From Agathobacter rectalis ATCC 33656 (GTDB lineage: Bacteria; Bacillota; Clostridia; Lachnospirales; Lachnospiraceae): DNA of 64,000 nt. Positions 25,705-35,404 of this stretch are shown here, in pieces. The position numbers and the translations under genes are program-made. Every line of letters begins with the position of its first letter. Positions within the stretch are counted from its first letter, which is position 1. The notes under the pieces were generated by a model. It was not told the origin of the DNA. It saw only the letters and a program-made list of their open reading frames with translations, and did not search any database. The DNA lies in contig NC_012781.1 in NCBI RefSeq assembly GCF_000020605.1, forward strand, positions 1,054,001 to 1,118,000, given 5' to 3'.

Positions 25705-27234
25705 ATGAATAATGATGATTTCAAGGAAGTACCTGACAATATTCAGGATAATAATGGAGAAACTACAAATAACATAGATAATACAAACGATAACAAGTCA
25801 AACGACTACGAGGATGTCTGCTATATCTGCCGCAGACCGGAGAGCGTGGCAGGAAAGATGATACATATCCAGCCGAACCTGTGCATCTGCAACGATTGTA
25901 TGCAAAAGACCTTTGACTCCATGAGCAACGGTAATTTTGGCAACCTCGGAAATCTGGGAAATATAAGCAATATGGATTTTGGCAATATGCCCAATATCAG
26001 CATGATAAATTTGTCAGATCTGACAGGAGGCATACCAAACAGCCAGAAGCTTAAGAAGAAAAAACCAAAGGAAGAGAAAAAGGTCGAGCCGATTCTTGAC
26101 ATTCACTCAATTCCTGCACCGCATAGGATCAAGGCAAGTCTTGATGACTATGTGGTAGGTCAGGAGCATGCAAAGAAGGTCATGTCGGTTGCAGTATATA
26201 ACCACTACAAGCGTGTCATGGCTGACAATAAGCATAAGGCGCAGGAAGAGAACACCACTGCAAAGCAGGCTTCAAATAAATATGATGGTGTGGAGATTGA
26301 GAAATCAAATATGCTCATGATCGGACCTACAGGTTCAGGAAAGACATATCTCGTAAAGACTCTTGCAAAGCTTTTAGATGTGCCACTTGCCATAACAGAT
26401 GCCACATCACTTACTGAGGCCGGATATATCGGTGACGATATCGAAAGTGTGGTAAGTAAGCTTCTTGCGGCTGCAGATAATGACGTGGAGAGAGCTGAGC
26501 ACGGTATCATTTTTATAGATGAGATAGACAAGCTTGCAAAGAAGAGAAATGCCAACCAGCGTGATGTGAGCGGAGAGTCAGTGCAGCAGGGTATGCTTAA
26601 GCTTTTAGAGGGATCAGAGGTTGAGGTGCCGGTTGGTGCCAGCAGCAAGAATGCCATGGTTCCGATGACCACAGTTGACACGAGAAATATTCTCTTTATA
26701 TGCGGAGGTGCTTTCCCGGGACTTGAGGATATCATAAAGGAGCGCCTGAACAAGGAGGCTTCTATAGGCTTCAAGGCTGATTTGAAGGACAAGTATGATG
26801 GGGATGAAAACCTGCTCATGCAGGCAACTGTTGATGATATCCGCAAATTCGGAATGATTCCTGAGTTTATCGGACGACTTCCTATCATGTTCTCACTTGA
26901 GGCGCTCACCGAGGATATGCTTGTAAAGATATTGAAGGAGCCAAAGAATGCCATTATCAAGCAGTATCAGAAGCTCCTTGAGATGGATGAGGTAAGGCTT
27001 GAGTTCGACGATGATGCGCTTTATGCCATTGCCAAGATGGCAAAGGAAAAGAAGGTCGGAGCCAGAGCTCTTCGTGCGATTATAGAGGATTTCATGCTCG
27101 ATATCATGTATGAGATACCAAAGGATGACAATATCGGCACGGTTACAATCACTAAGGACTATGTGGAGAAGAAGGGTGGCCCGCTCATTCAGATGAGAGG
27201 TACACCTGAGCTTGCAGACAGTCAGCACGTTTAA
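25705..27234 (+). CDS. clpX: ATP-dependent unfoldase ClpX
   Basis: The 509-residue AAA+ protein unfolds substrates for the ClpP protease. An N-terminal zinc-binding domain is present (C-Y-I-C near residue 40, C-I-C-N-D-C near 65). Walker A G-P-T-G-S-G-K-T is at about 207-214, Walker B I-I-F-I-D-E-I-D near 270, and the sensor and R-A-L-R arginine regions lie near the end. It is about 80 residues longer than typical ClpX. It has an acidic Asn-rich N-terminal extension and a low-complexity N-L-G-N-L-G-N-I segment between zinc domain and AAA+ core. No clpP or tig neighbour is in the window. Confidence 0.95.
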   Translation: MNNDDFKEVPDNIQDNNGETTNNIDNTNDNKSNDYEDVCYICRRPESVAGKMIHIQPNLCICNDCMQKTFDSMSNGNFGNLGNLGNISNMDFGNMPNISMINLSDLTGGIPNSQKLKKKKPKEEKKVEPILDIHSIPAPHRIKASLDDYVVGQEHAKKVMSVAVYNHYKRVMADNKHKAQEENTTAKQASNKYDGVEIEKSNMLMIGPTGSGKTYLVKTLAKLLDVPLAITDATSLTEAGYIGDDIESVVSKLLAAADNDVERAEHGIIFIDEIDKLAKKRNANQRDVSGESVQQGMLKLLEGSEVEVPVGASSKNAMVPMTTVDTRNILFICGGAFPGLEDIIKERLNKEASIGFKADLKDKYDGDENLLMQATVDDIRKFGMIPEFIGRLPIMFSLEALTEDMLVKILKEPKNAIIKQYQKLLEMDEVRLEFDDDALYAIAKMAKEKKVGARALRAIIEDFMLDIMYEIPKDDNIGTVTITKDYVEKKGGPLIQMRGTPELADSQHV

Positions 27235-27355
27235 TAGTTAAATGATTATGAAATTGTGAATTGGCTGTAAATGATGCAACAAGGCTATGCGTAATGAATC
27301 TATGTGTAGTCTGTAATGATTTATAAACGTTCATATATCAAGAGGAATTGGAAAA

Positions 27356-28420
27356 ATGAAAATTATCCACTGTGCAGACCTGCATCTGGATTCGAAGATG
27401 ACCTCGAATCTGTCAAAGGAGCAGGCAAAAGAGAGAAAAATGGAAATACTGCGTACATATTCAAGGATGATAGAGTACGCCAGAAATAACGATGTAAAGG
27501 CGATTATCATAGCAGGCGATTTATTTGATACGAGAAATGTGTCAGCGACTGCCAGAAATCTGGTAAAGGATTCGATTACGTCAAATCCGGATATTGATTT
27601 CTATTATCTTAAGGGTAATCACGACTCGGACAATTTCATATCGAAGCTCGATGAAATCCCTGAAAATCTTAAGCTTTTTTCTAATCAGTGGACCTCATAC
27701 AGCTATGGGAATATCACAATAACAGGTCTTGAGATAGACAAGTCTAACCAGGCTGTTATGTACAATTCTCTTGTGCTCGACAATGACAATTACAACGTTG
27801 TCACTCTCCACGGACAGCTCGGTGATGAGATTTCCACAGGCGACCTTAAGAATAAGGGCATTGATTATCTCGCACTCGGTCATGTGCATGAGTATCAGAG
27901 CGGACAGCTTGACAACCGTGGCATGTACTGCTATAGCGGCTGCTTAGAGGGAAGAGGCTTTGATGAGTGCGGACAAAAAGGCTTTGTGGTGCTTGATATA
28001 GATGATGAGAAGCTCACGGCAGGCTTTAGCTTTGTACCGTTTGCGTACAGGAGCCTCTACACGCTGTATGTGGATGTGACAGGAGCTATGACCACACAGG
28101 ATGTGGCTGTGAAGATGGAAAAGGCCATTTCGGACAGTGAATATTCATCGAGAAGCATGGTAAAGTTCGTGCTTGTAGGTGAGGTGGACGTGGATTGTGA
28201 GATAAACACAGATTTCCTCAAGGATATGTTCGAGGAATATTTCTACTATGAAAAGGTGTATGATGAGACAAGACTTCTCATCAATTACAGTGAATACGAA
28301 AAGGATGCATCACTTAAGGGTGAGTTCATACGGATGGTGCTTGGCTCAGATATGACCGAGGAGCAGAAGTCTGAGGTCATCAGGTGTGGTATATCGGCGC
28401 TTAGCGGGGAGGAGATTTAG
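27356..28420 (+). CDS. yhaO: DNA repair exonuclease-like metallophosphoesterase (YhaO/SbcD type)
   Basis: The 354-residue calcineurin-like phosphoesterase shows the metal motifs in order: C-A-D-L-H-L-D, A-G-D-L-F-D, K-G-N-H-D and G-H-V-H-E. It resembles Bacillus YhaO, an Mre11/SbcD relative that works with the coiled-coil ATPase YhaN encoded next. The C-terminal third is the domain that contacts the partner. The stop at 28418-28420 is three bases before the next start, so translation is coupled. Confidence 0.9.
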   Translation: MKIIHCADLHLDSKMTSNLSKEQAKERKMEILRTYSRMIEYARNNDVKAIIIAGDLFDTRNVSATARNLVKDSITSNPDIDFYYLKGNHDSDNFISKLDEIPENLKLFSNQWTSYSYGNITITGLEIDKSNQAVMYNSLVLDNDNYNVVTLHGQLGDEISTGDLKNKGIDYLALGHVHEYQSGQLDNRGMYCYSGCLEGRGFDECGQKGFVVLDIDDEKLTAGFSFVPFAYRSLYTLYVDVTGAMTTQDVAVKMEKAISDSEYSSRSMVKFVLVGEVDVDCEINTDFLKDMFEEYFYYEKVYDETRLLINYSEYEKDASLKGEFIRMVLGSDMTEEQKSEVIRCGISALSGEEI

Positions 28421-28423
28421 AAA

Positions 28424-30832
28424 TTGAAGTTAATAGCTTGTCACATAAACAACTTCGGAAAGCTGTCCGATCTTAATATCAATTTCAATGATGGAGTCAA
28501 TGTCATAAACCAGCCAAACGGCTGGGGAAAGAGTACACTTGCGGCTTTTTTGAAGGCTATGCTGTACGGCTTTGATACGAAAAAGGAGCCGGGCGCCTTT
28601 GAGAGGGAAAGAAAGCTCTATAAGCCATGGCAGGGCGGCACTTATGGTGGAGAGCTTGATTTTGAGGCCGATGGAGTGGAGTACAGACTTGTAAGGACCT
28701 TTGGCCTCACAGAAAAGCAGGATGATTTTCACTTATACAGGCTTGCAACCATGGTTGAGTGTGATGATTTTTCACCACTGCTTGGAGAGGAGCTTTTTGA
28801 CCTCGACCGCAGCTCGTTCAAGAGAACGATATACATAGCACAGGCAGACTGCATGTTTTCGTCATCAGACAGCATCAGCGCAAAGCTTGGCAATATGGCG
28901 GAAAATACAAATGACATCAACAACTTCGAGTCGGCGACAGCGGACATTAAGGACATGATGAACAAGATGTCCCCAAACCGTATCACAGGTTCTATCAAAA
29001 AGCGTGTAAATACACTCACAGCCTTGGAACAGGAGCTTAAGAAGTATCAGGCAGCGGATGAGGCGGCAGCACAGCTTTCACAGAAAATAGATGAGAAAAC
29101 TGCCCAGAAGAAGGAGCTTACCGGTATAAGAGCCGAGTACGGCAGGGCGCTTCAGGTGGCATCTGAGGACAGCAGAAAGCAGGCACTTCGTGAAAACTAC
29201 GAGCAGCTTTGTGCTGTTGCAAAGGAGAAAGAGAGCATTTACAATGCTGCAATGGCAGTCTTTGGAGACAAAGCACCGGATGAGGCAGAGCTTTTGGAAA
29301 AGACAAAGCAGGCCGGAGAGCTTGAAAGCTTAAAGGCTGTAGAAGATAATCTGAGCTTTACGCCTGAGGAGGAGCAGTATTTAGATACACTTTCAGGTAT
29401 GTTTAAGGATGGTGTGCCATCTGATGATGGTCTTGATGAGATGCAAAAGAAGATTGCAAACATCCAGAGCGTCAAGAATGAGTACAGCCACATGGAGCTC
29501 AAGCTCTCGCAGATGACCTCACTTGCAAAGATGGCAGATGATGAGGAGGAACCGGAGACACCTGAGAAGACTAAGCTTGTACCTGCGGGTATTGTGCTTA
29601 TGGTTATCGGTCTTTTGGCAGCGGCTGTTGCCACGGTATTCAGTCTGAATGAGAAGTACAATGTGAAGGAAATCATGTTTCTTGTGGTAGGCATAGCTGG
29701 AGTCGCTATGGCGCTTTGCGGTGTTGTCATGATGGTCTATGGAATCCGTCTGAACAACAAAAAGCAGAGAGCATACATCAGGCTTATGGCTGAGCGTGAG
29801 GAAAATATAAAGCAAAAGGAGATACCGATTCAGGAATTAAAGGAGCAGCTTGAGCAGATTCAAAGCGGCATTACATCAATGGAGCATGAGGTATCGCAGT
29901 TTTTTGACAGCTTTTCGATTGAAGCAGATGAATCGCAGTATCAGGAGAAGCTTTATGAGCTTCGCACAAAGGCTCATGACTACAGCCGTTTCAACGAGCA
30001 GATAGGAAAGCGCGCCAAGACAAAGGCTGACTATGAGAAGGCAAAGGCTTCGCTTGATGAGTATTTAAGTCTCTATGGATATGACAGTGCTGCAGAATAT
30101 ACACAGACACTTTCACAGATGAAAAAGCAGCTCGCAGAGGCCGGCTTTGCAAAGGAAAATATGGACAGTGCTCTTCAGAAGAAAACGCAGTTTGAGAATG
30201 ACAACGATATGGACAAGCTTCTTGCACCAAATGAGTGTCCGTATACACTTGATGAGCTCAATGAGATGATTTCAAAGGTGGAAGGCAGCCTCGATGAAAT
30301 CAGGGCATCCTTAGTGCAGTACGGCAGACAGATGGATGATCTGCAGGAGCAGCTTGATATGAGGGATGAAAAGGAGCAGGAGTATCGCAACTGCAAGCAG
30401 ATACAGGCTGAGGAAAAGCATAAGTATGAGATACTTGGACTTACATCAGACTATCTGACCAGGGCAAGGGAGCAGTTTACTGCCAGATACATGGCACCTA
30501 TTTCCAATGGATTCCAGAAGTACTTCGGTATCCTGACAGAAAATACAGACAGAGACTGGCAGGTGGATGCCAATATTTCAATAAGGATGAAGGAGCAGGG
30601 GCAGCTTCGCGATGTGAGAACCATGTCGGCAGGTTACAAGGACCTGATAGGCATATGTATGCGTTTTGCGCTTGTGGATGCGATGTATCCGGGCGAGAAG
30701 CCGTTCCTCATACTTGACGATCCGTTTGTGAATCTGGATGATGAGAAGCTTGCTCGAGGCAGAAGGCTGCTTGCGGTGCTTTCGCAGGATTACCAGGTGA
30801 TTTATTTTACATGTCATGGAAGCCGCGAGTAA
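28424..30832 (+). CDS. yhaN: Coiled-coil AAA ATPase (YhaN/SbcC type), TTG start
   Basis: The 802-residue SMC-like ATPase has an N-terminal P-loop N-G-W-G-K-S-T (about 32-38). Long coiled coils (about 185-300 and 460-700) flank a double membrane-like hydrophobic hairpin (about 387-447). The C-terminal Walker B is L-I-L-D-D-P-F-V-N-L-D. YhaN of Firmicutes shares this central membrane segment. No ATG is in place. TTG 28424 is used because GGGGAGGAG is 9 bases upstream inside yhaO. It likely opens DNA ends for the YhaO nuclease. Confidence 0.9.
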   Translation: MKLIACHINNFGKLSDLNINFNDGVNVINQPNGWGKSTLAAFLKAMLYGFDTKKEPGAFERERKLYKPWQGGTYGGELDFEADGVEYRLVRTFGLTEKQDDFHLYRLATMVECDDFSPLLGEELFDLDRSSFKRTIYIAQADCMFSSSDSISAKLGNMAENTNDINNFESATADIKDMMNKMSPNRITGSIKKRVNTLTALEQELKKYQAADEAAAQLSQKIDEKTAQKKELTGIRAEYGRALQVASEDSRKQALRENYEQLCAVAKEKESIYNAAMAVFGDKAPDEAELLEKTKQAGELESLKAVEDNLSFTPEEEQYLDTLSGMFKDGVPSDDGLDEMQKKIANIQSVKNEYSHMELKLSQMTSLAKMADDEEEPETPEKTKLVPAGIVLMVIGLLAAAVATVFSLNEKYNVKEIMFLVVGIAGVAMALCGVVMMVYGIRLNNKKQRAYIRLMAEREENIKQKEIPIQELKEQLEQIQSGITSMEHEVSQFFDSFSIEADESQYQEKLYELRTKAHDYSRFNEQIGKRAKTKADYEKAKASLDEYLSLYGYDSAAEYTQTLSQMKKQLAEAGFAKENMDSALQKKTQFENDNDMDKLLAPNECPYTLDELNEMISKVEGSLDEIRASLVQYGRQMDDLQEQLDMRDEKEQEYRNCKQIQAEEKHKYEILGLTSDYLTRAREQFTARYMAPISNGFQKYFGILTENTDRDWQVDANISIRMKEQGQLRDVRTMSAGYKDLIGICMRFALVDAMYPGEKPFLILDDPFVNLDDEKLARGRRLLAVLSQDYQVIYFTCHGSRE

Positions 30833-30892
30833 ATTTTGGTCGAAGCTTTGTTTTATATTATGGTAGCATATTTTTATTTATAGAATATAATT

Positions 30893-30926
30893 ATATGAGG
30901 GTCAAAATATCTTTTGACCCTCATAT
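30893..30926. repeat. Perfect 15-bp palindrome between yhaN and the protease gene
   Basis: ATATGAGGGTCAAAA and its exact complement flank TATC. There is no T tract on the plus strand, so it could be an operator or a weak terminator of yhaN. A related half (ATGAGAGTCAAAAGAT) recurs upstream of proC near 35876. Confidence 0.65.
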
Positions 30927-30954
30927 CTAAATATTATATCATATGAGGTAAAAT

Positions 30955-32547
30955 ATGCAGTTCATAGTATCAAAAAAGGAGTTCATTCCACCGGTAATAG
31001 CTCCTGATATCATAGAGACATTGGGCGATGATTACGAGATATGGACATATGAGGATTACGAAAGACTCCCACCACTTCTGGTGGGAGTTTATTCGTATTC
31101 GGCTATTCCAAAGTGTCTTGCTCCTTTATCCACGCAGGGACTTGTAAAGAGCGGTGTGTTCAGGCTTCAAAGGGAGTTTGTTCCGGGATTATACGGAAAT
31201 GGTGTGTATGTGGTGGTTATTGACACAGGTGTGAATTATGCGCAGGAGGCTTTTATGACACCTGAGGGTAAGACGAAGATTGCAGTGCTCTGGGATCAGA
31301 ATACGGATACGGTTTATTCTGAGGATGAGATAAATGCTGCTATTTTATCGGAAAATCCATATGAGAGCATACCGGGTGATGAGGATGGGCATGGTACGTT
31401 TGTGGCGAGCGTGATATGTGGCAATGACAGACCGCAGGATGATTTTGCAGGGGTGGCACCACAGGCTAAGCTTATTGTCGTGAAGCTGAAAAGGGCACCT
31501 CAAAAGCTGTATGATTTCTACTTTATTCCGGATCGTAAAATGGTGTACTCGGAGGTTGATGTGATGAGAGCAGTGCATTTTGCAGATGAGTTTGCAGGTC
31601 AAAAGGGAGCACCGGCTGTCTTTTGCATGGCGCTTGGCTGCAATAACGGAAGCCACACGGGAGCTGAGGATCTTTCAGAGTATCTGGACTATATCACGGC
31701 AAAAAGAGGCAGGGCTGTGGTTGCGGCAGCGGGCAATGAGGCGAACAGCAGGCATCATTATAAAGGGCGCATAACAGATACAGTCGATGATATTGAGATA
31801 AATGTTGAGCAGGATATGGATGGCTTTTATCTGGAATGCTGGGCACTTTCACCTGAGCTATTTACGCTTTCTGTCATATCACCGAGTGGTCAGTCGAATC
31901 CGGCAGGGGTACCAATGCGAATAGACAGCGGTGAATACTCATTTCTGCTTGAAGGAACACAGGTGACTATTGACTACAGGCAGACCGGCAGACAGACGAG
32001 GGATTTGCTTATATTTATCCGCTTTGAAAAGGTGGTGAAGGGAGTGTGGACCATCAGGGTATTTCCACTTAGTACTATTGGAGGTGTTTTTAATATGTGG
32101 CTCCCGATGACAGGACTTCTTGATGCTGATGTGAGCTTTATTGTCTCGGAGCCTGATACCACGCTGACCATGCCTTCGGATGCTAAGCTTGTGATAACGG
32201 CGGGAGGCTATAATTCCCTAAATGATGCAATACTTTTAGAGTCGGGAAGGGGCTTTGACGCAGACGGTGGAATAAAGCCGGATCTCGTAGCACCGGCTGT
32301 GGATATCACAGGGGCAAATCTAAGAGGAATGTATATAGCACTAAGTGGCACATCGGCGGCTGCTGCAATCACTGCAGCGGTGGCGGCTCTCATCATGGAG
32401 TGGATGATAGTGAGAGGCAATGTTTTGCTCGCAAACGGAGTGGATATAAAAAATGTCATGGTAAGAAACTGCCGCAGAAAAGAAAAAACTGACTACCCAA
32501 ATAAAATTTTTGGCTACGGATTCATGAATGGGTTTGCCAATTTCTAA
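30955..32547 (+). CDS. Subtilisin-like serine protease (S8), cytoplasmic type
   Basis: The 530-residue S8 protease has the full triad: Asp in V-V-I-D-T-G (about 90), His in D-G-H-G-T (about 146), and Ser in S-G-T-S-A-A (about 467). About 150 residues between His and Ser form an inserted beta domain, as in the Csp-like proteases of Clostridia. There is no signal peptide or obvious propeptide, so it may act inside the cell or leave by another route. The palindrome at 30893 and GAGG before ATG 30955 lie upstream. Confidence 0.9.
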   Translation: MQFIVSKKEFIPPVIAPDIIETLGDDYEIWTYEDYERLPPLLVGVYSYSAIPKCLAPLSTQGLVKSGVFRLQREFVPGLYGNGVYVVVIDTGVNYAQEAFMTPEGKTKIAVLWDQNTDTVYSEDEINAAILSENPYESIPGDEDGHGTFVASVICGNDRPQDDFAGVAPQAKLIVVKLKRAPQKLYDFYFIPDRKMVYSEVDVMRAVHFADEFAGQKGAPAVFCMALGCNNGSHTGAEDLSEYLDYITAKRGRAVVAAAGNEANSRHHYKGRITDTVDDIEINVEQDMDGFYLECWALSPELFTLSVISPSGQSNPAGVPMRIDSGEYSFLLEGTQVTIDYRQTGRQTRDLLIFIRFEKVVKGVWTIRVFPLSTIGGVFNMWLPMTGLLDADVSFIVSEPDTTLTMPSDAKLVITAGGYNSLNDAILLESGRGFDADGGIKPDLVAPAVDITGANLRGMYIALSGTSAAAAITAAVAALIMEWMIVRGNVLLANGVDIKNVMVRNCRRKEKTDYPNKIFGYGFMNGFANF

Positions 32548-32595
32548 GAAAACGGATATAATATATTCTAAAAGATAAAAAGGAAGGGTGAATGG

Positions 32596-33936
32596 ATGAC
32601 AAAAAGCAATAATTTATTAGCGGATTACGCTGCAAAAAAACAGGATATCTGTATTAAAAATGACACAATTTCAGATAGTCTTTTCAGGGAATATGGTGTC
32701 AACAGAGGACTTAGGGATGTAAACGGAAAGGGAGTTCTGACAGGTCTTACGAATATTTCGGAGATTGTTTCATTTAAGACGGGCGAGGATGGCAGCAGCG
32801 TGCCATGTGACGGACAATTGTGGTACAGGGGCTACAATGTAAAGACACTTACGAACAACTTAAGGCCCGGTGAGTTTGGTTTTGAAAAAATTGCTTATCT
32901 GCTGCTTTTCGGGCAGCTGCCATCTGAGAGTGAATTGGCTGAGTTTACAGAGGTTTTAGGAAGAAGCAGAACCCTTCCTACCAATTTTACGAGGGATGTC
33001 ATCATGAAGGCTCCGTCAAAGGATATCATGAATTCCATGACGAGAAGTATACTGACACTGGCTTCATATGATCCTCTTGTAGCAAAGGCGGGCATCGACA
33101 ACAATATCAGACAGTGCTTATCACTTGTTGCAATATTCCCGATGCTTGCAGTTTACGGTTATCATGCGTATAATCATTATGAAAATGATCAGAGCATGTA
33201 TATTCACAGGCCGGATCCAAAGCTTTCGACAGCTGAAAACTTCCTTAGGATGCTCAGAGCTGACAATCAATATACAGAGCTTGAAGCAAGGGTGCTTGAT
33301 ATGGCACTTATTCTTCATATGGAGCACGGCGGTGGAAACAACTCTACATTTACCACCCGTGTGGTTACATCGGCAGGTACAGATACATACTCTGCTATCG
33401 CGGCAGCCATGTCATCCCTTAAGGGACCAAAGCACGGCGGTGCCAATATCAAGGTGATGGAGATGATGCGGGACATCCGTTCGCATGTGAAGCACTGGGA
33501 TGATGAGGATGAGGTGAGAGCATACCTCAGAAAAATGATGGATGGTGAGGTGTTTGACCACAAGGGACTCATCTATGGAATGGGACATGCGGTGTATTCA
33601 CTTTCTGACCCGAGGGAGCGTATATTCAGAGGCTATGTGGAGAAGCTTTCAGTTGCAAAGAAGAGAGATAATGAGATGAACCTCTATAATACAATAGAGA
33701 AGGTGGCTCCTGAGATTATCGCTGAAAAGCGCCATATCTTTAAGGGTGTTTCTCCGAATGTCGATTTCTACAGCGGCTTTGTTTATGAGATGCTTGGTAT
33801 TCCTATGGAGCTTTACACACCTCTTTTTGCCATTGCGCGAATCGTTGGCTGGAGTGCCCACAGGCTTGAGGAGATTGTCGGCATGAACAAGATTATCCGT
33901 CCGGCTTACAAGAGCGTCATGAAAGAGATAGAGTAA
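32596..33936 (+). CDS. gltA: Citrate synthase
   Basis: The 446-residue enzyme condenses acetyl-CoA and oxaloacetate. The active-site His are in E-H-G-G-G-N-N-S-T and G-M-G-H-A-V-Y-S. The G-P-K-H-G-G-A-N loop and the C-terminal S-P-N-V-D-F-Y-S-G-F with the catalytic Asp are all present. It has a roughly 40-residue N-terminal extension, as in other Clostridia. The neighbours ArgJ and ProC suggest it feeds 2-oxoglutarate and glutamate synthesis rather than a full cycle. Confidence 0.95.
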   Translation: MTKSNNLLADYAAKKQDICIKNDTISDSLFREYGVNRGLRDVNGKGVLTGLTNISEIVSFKTGEDGSSVPCDGQLWYRGYNVKTLTNNLRPGEFGFEKIAYLLLFGQLPSESELAEFTEVLGRSRTLPTNFTRDVIMKAPSKDIMNSMTRSILTLASYDPLVAKAGIDNNIRQCLSLVAIFPMLAVYGYHAYNHYENDQSMYIHRPDPKLSTAENFLRMLRADNQYTELEARVLDMALILHMEHGGGNNSTFTTRVVTSAGTDTYSAIAAAMSSLKGPKHGGANIKVMEMMRDIRSHVKHWDDEDEVRAYLRKMMDGEVFDHKGLIYGMGHAVYSLSDPRERIFRGYVEKLSVAKKRDNEMNLYNTIEKVAPEIIAEKRHIFKGVSPNVDFYSGFVYEMLGIPMELYTPLFAIARIVGWSAHRLEEIVGMNKIIRPAYKSVMKEIE

Positions 33937-34024
33937 CGAGAGGATGTTACAGTCTATCGTTCATATATCAATAATACGATATGTTGGGGATTGGACATAT
34001 TAAAAGAATCGAGGTATTATACAA

Positions 34025-35251
34025 ATGAGTTTTACAAAGGTAAAAAAGGGCGTCTGTGCAGCAAAGGGCTTTGTTGCAAACGGATTAAATTGTGGATTAA
34101 ACAGTGACAAAAATAAAAATGACCTGGCTTTAGTTTATTCAGAAACACAGTGTCAGGCAGCGGCTGTTTACACAACAAACAAGGTGAAGGGCGCGCCTAT
34201 TCAGGTGACAAAGGCACACCTTGAGGCATCAGGACATACGGCAAAGGCTGTTATTGCCAACAGCAAAAACGCCAACACCTGCAATGCTGACGGAGTAGAG
34301 AAGGCCCAGAGAATGTGCGAGCTTGCAGCAGCAGAGCTTTCGATTGATCCAAACGAGGTTATCGTGGCATCTACAGGAGTTATTGGCCAGGTGCTTCCTA
34401 TTGAGCCTATCGAGAGCCATATAAAGGAGCTTGCAAAGGGACTTTCGGCAGACGGCAATGACAAGGCTGTAAACGCTATCATGACTACAGATACCGTTCC
34501 AAAGCAGTATGCGGTAAAGTTCATGCTTGGAGACAGTGAGTGTACAGTAGGCGGTATGGCAAAGGGAAGCGGCATGATTCATCCGAACATGGCTACTACC
34601 TTAAACTTTATCACATCAGATGTTGCCATCTCATCGGAGCTCATCCAGAAGGCCCTGAGCGAGATTGTAAAGGTTACCTACAACTGCTTAAGCATTGACG
34701 GCGATACTTCTACCAATGATATGGTAAGCATCATGGCAAACGGCCTTGCAGGAAACACACCTATTACTACAGAGAATGATGATTATCAGATCTTTAAGGA
34801 TGCACTGTACGAGGTGCTTTCAAATCTTACAAGAATGCTTGCAAAGGATGGAGAGGGCGCTTCAAAGCTGTTAGAGTGCACATGCGCAGGTGCGCCTGAT
34901 CTTGATACAGCAATTATTGTGGCAAAGAGCGTTATCCGTTCACCACTTTTAAAGTGTGCTATGTTTGGCGAGGATGCCAACTGGGGACGAATACTTTGTG
35001 CTATAGGCTATGCGGAGGCTGATTTTGATATAGACAAGGTGGAGCTTCACCTGCGCTCAACAGCAGGAAGCATCAAGGTGTGCGAGAACGGTGCCGGAGT
35101 TGACTTCTCAGAGGAGGAGGCAGCAAAAATACTGCATGAGGATGAGATTTACATCGACATAGATTTACACCAGGGAGATGTGTCAGCCAAGGCATGGGGC
35201 TGTGATCTTACATATGATTATGTAAAAATTAACGGAGATTACAGATCTTAA
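34025..35251 (+). CDS. argJ: Ornithine acetyltransferase / N-acetylglutamate synthase ArgJ
   Basis: The 408-residue enzyme recycles the acetyl group between N-acetylornithine and glutamate in arginine synthesis. The self-cleavage site is the Thr in H-P-N-M-A-T-T near residue 191. The K-G-S-G-M-I motif just before it and the C-terminal G-A-G-V-D-F segment are intact. No other arg gene is adjacent, which is unusual since argC/argB often flank it. Confidence 0.96.
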   Translation: MSFTKVKKGVCAAKGFVANGLNCGLNSDKNKNDLALVYSETQCQAAAVYTTNKVKGAPIQVTKAHLEASGHTAKAVIANSKNANTCNADGVEKAQRMCELAAAELSIDPNEVIVASTGVIGQVLPIEPIESHIKELAKGLSADGNDKAVNAIMTTDTVPKQYAVKFMLGDSECTVGGMAKGSGMIHPNMATTLNFITSDVAISSELIQKALSEIVKVTYNCLSIDGDTSTNDMVSIMANGLAGNTPITTENDDYQIFKDALYEVLSNLTRMLAKDGEGASKLLECTCAGAPDLDTAIIVAKSVIRSPLLKCAMFGEDANWGRILCAIGYAEADFDIDKVELHLRSTAGSIKVCENGAGVDFSEEEAAKILHEDEIYIDIDLHQGDVSAKAWGCDLTYDYVKINGDYRS

Positions 35252-35253
35252 TC

Positions 35254-35283
35254 TTGACAAGTAATATTGATTAATGATATTAT
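35254..35283 (+). promoter_or_regulatory. Candidate promoter of the Lrp-type regulator gene
   Basis: TTGACA at 35254-35259 and TATTAT at 35278-35283 are 18 bases apart. A terminator lies between this promoter and the gene, so transcripts would be attenuated. Confidence 0.5.
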
Positions 35284-35319
35284 TTTTTTAGAGTAATTAA
35301 TTAAAAAAGTAAAGCGAAC

Positions 35320-35359
35320 GAGGGCGTTCAGATATTAGGTTATCTGCGCCCTCTTTTTT
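35320..35359 (+). terminator. Terminator after argJ, inside the lrp leader
   Basis: GAGGGCG and CAGATA arms pair with TATCTG and CGCCCTC (two unpaired T) around a TTAGGT loop, followed by T6. Confidence 0.85.
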
Positions 35360-35404
35360 GTTGGAAAAATCACATTTACAAAAGAGAGGTTAGGAGGCGG
35401 TACA

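Noticed and set aside
26205..26960. Long minus-strand frame of 251 codons opposite clpX
   Set aside because: It is antisense to the highly conserved AAA+ core of ClpX and Ser-rich, with no ribosome site or family similarity.
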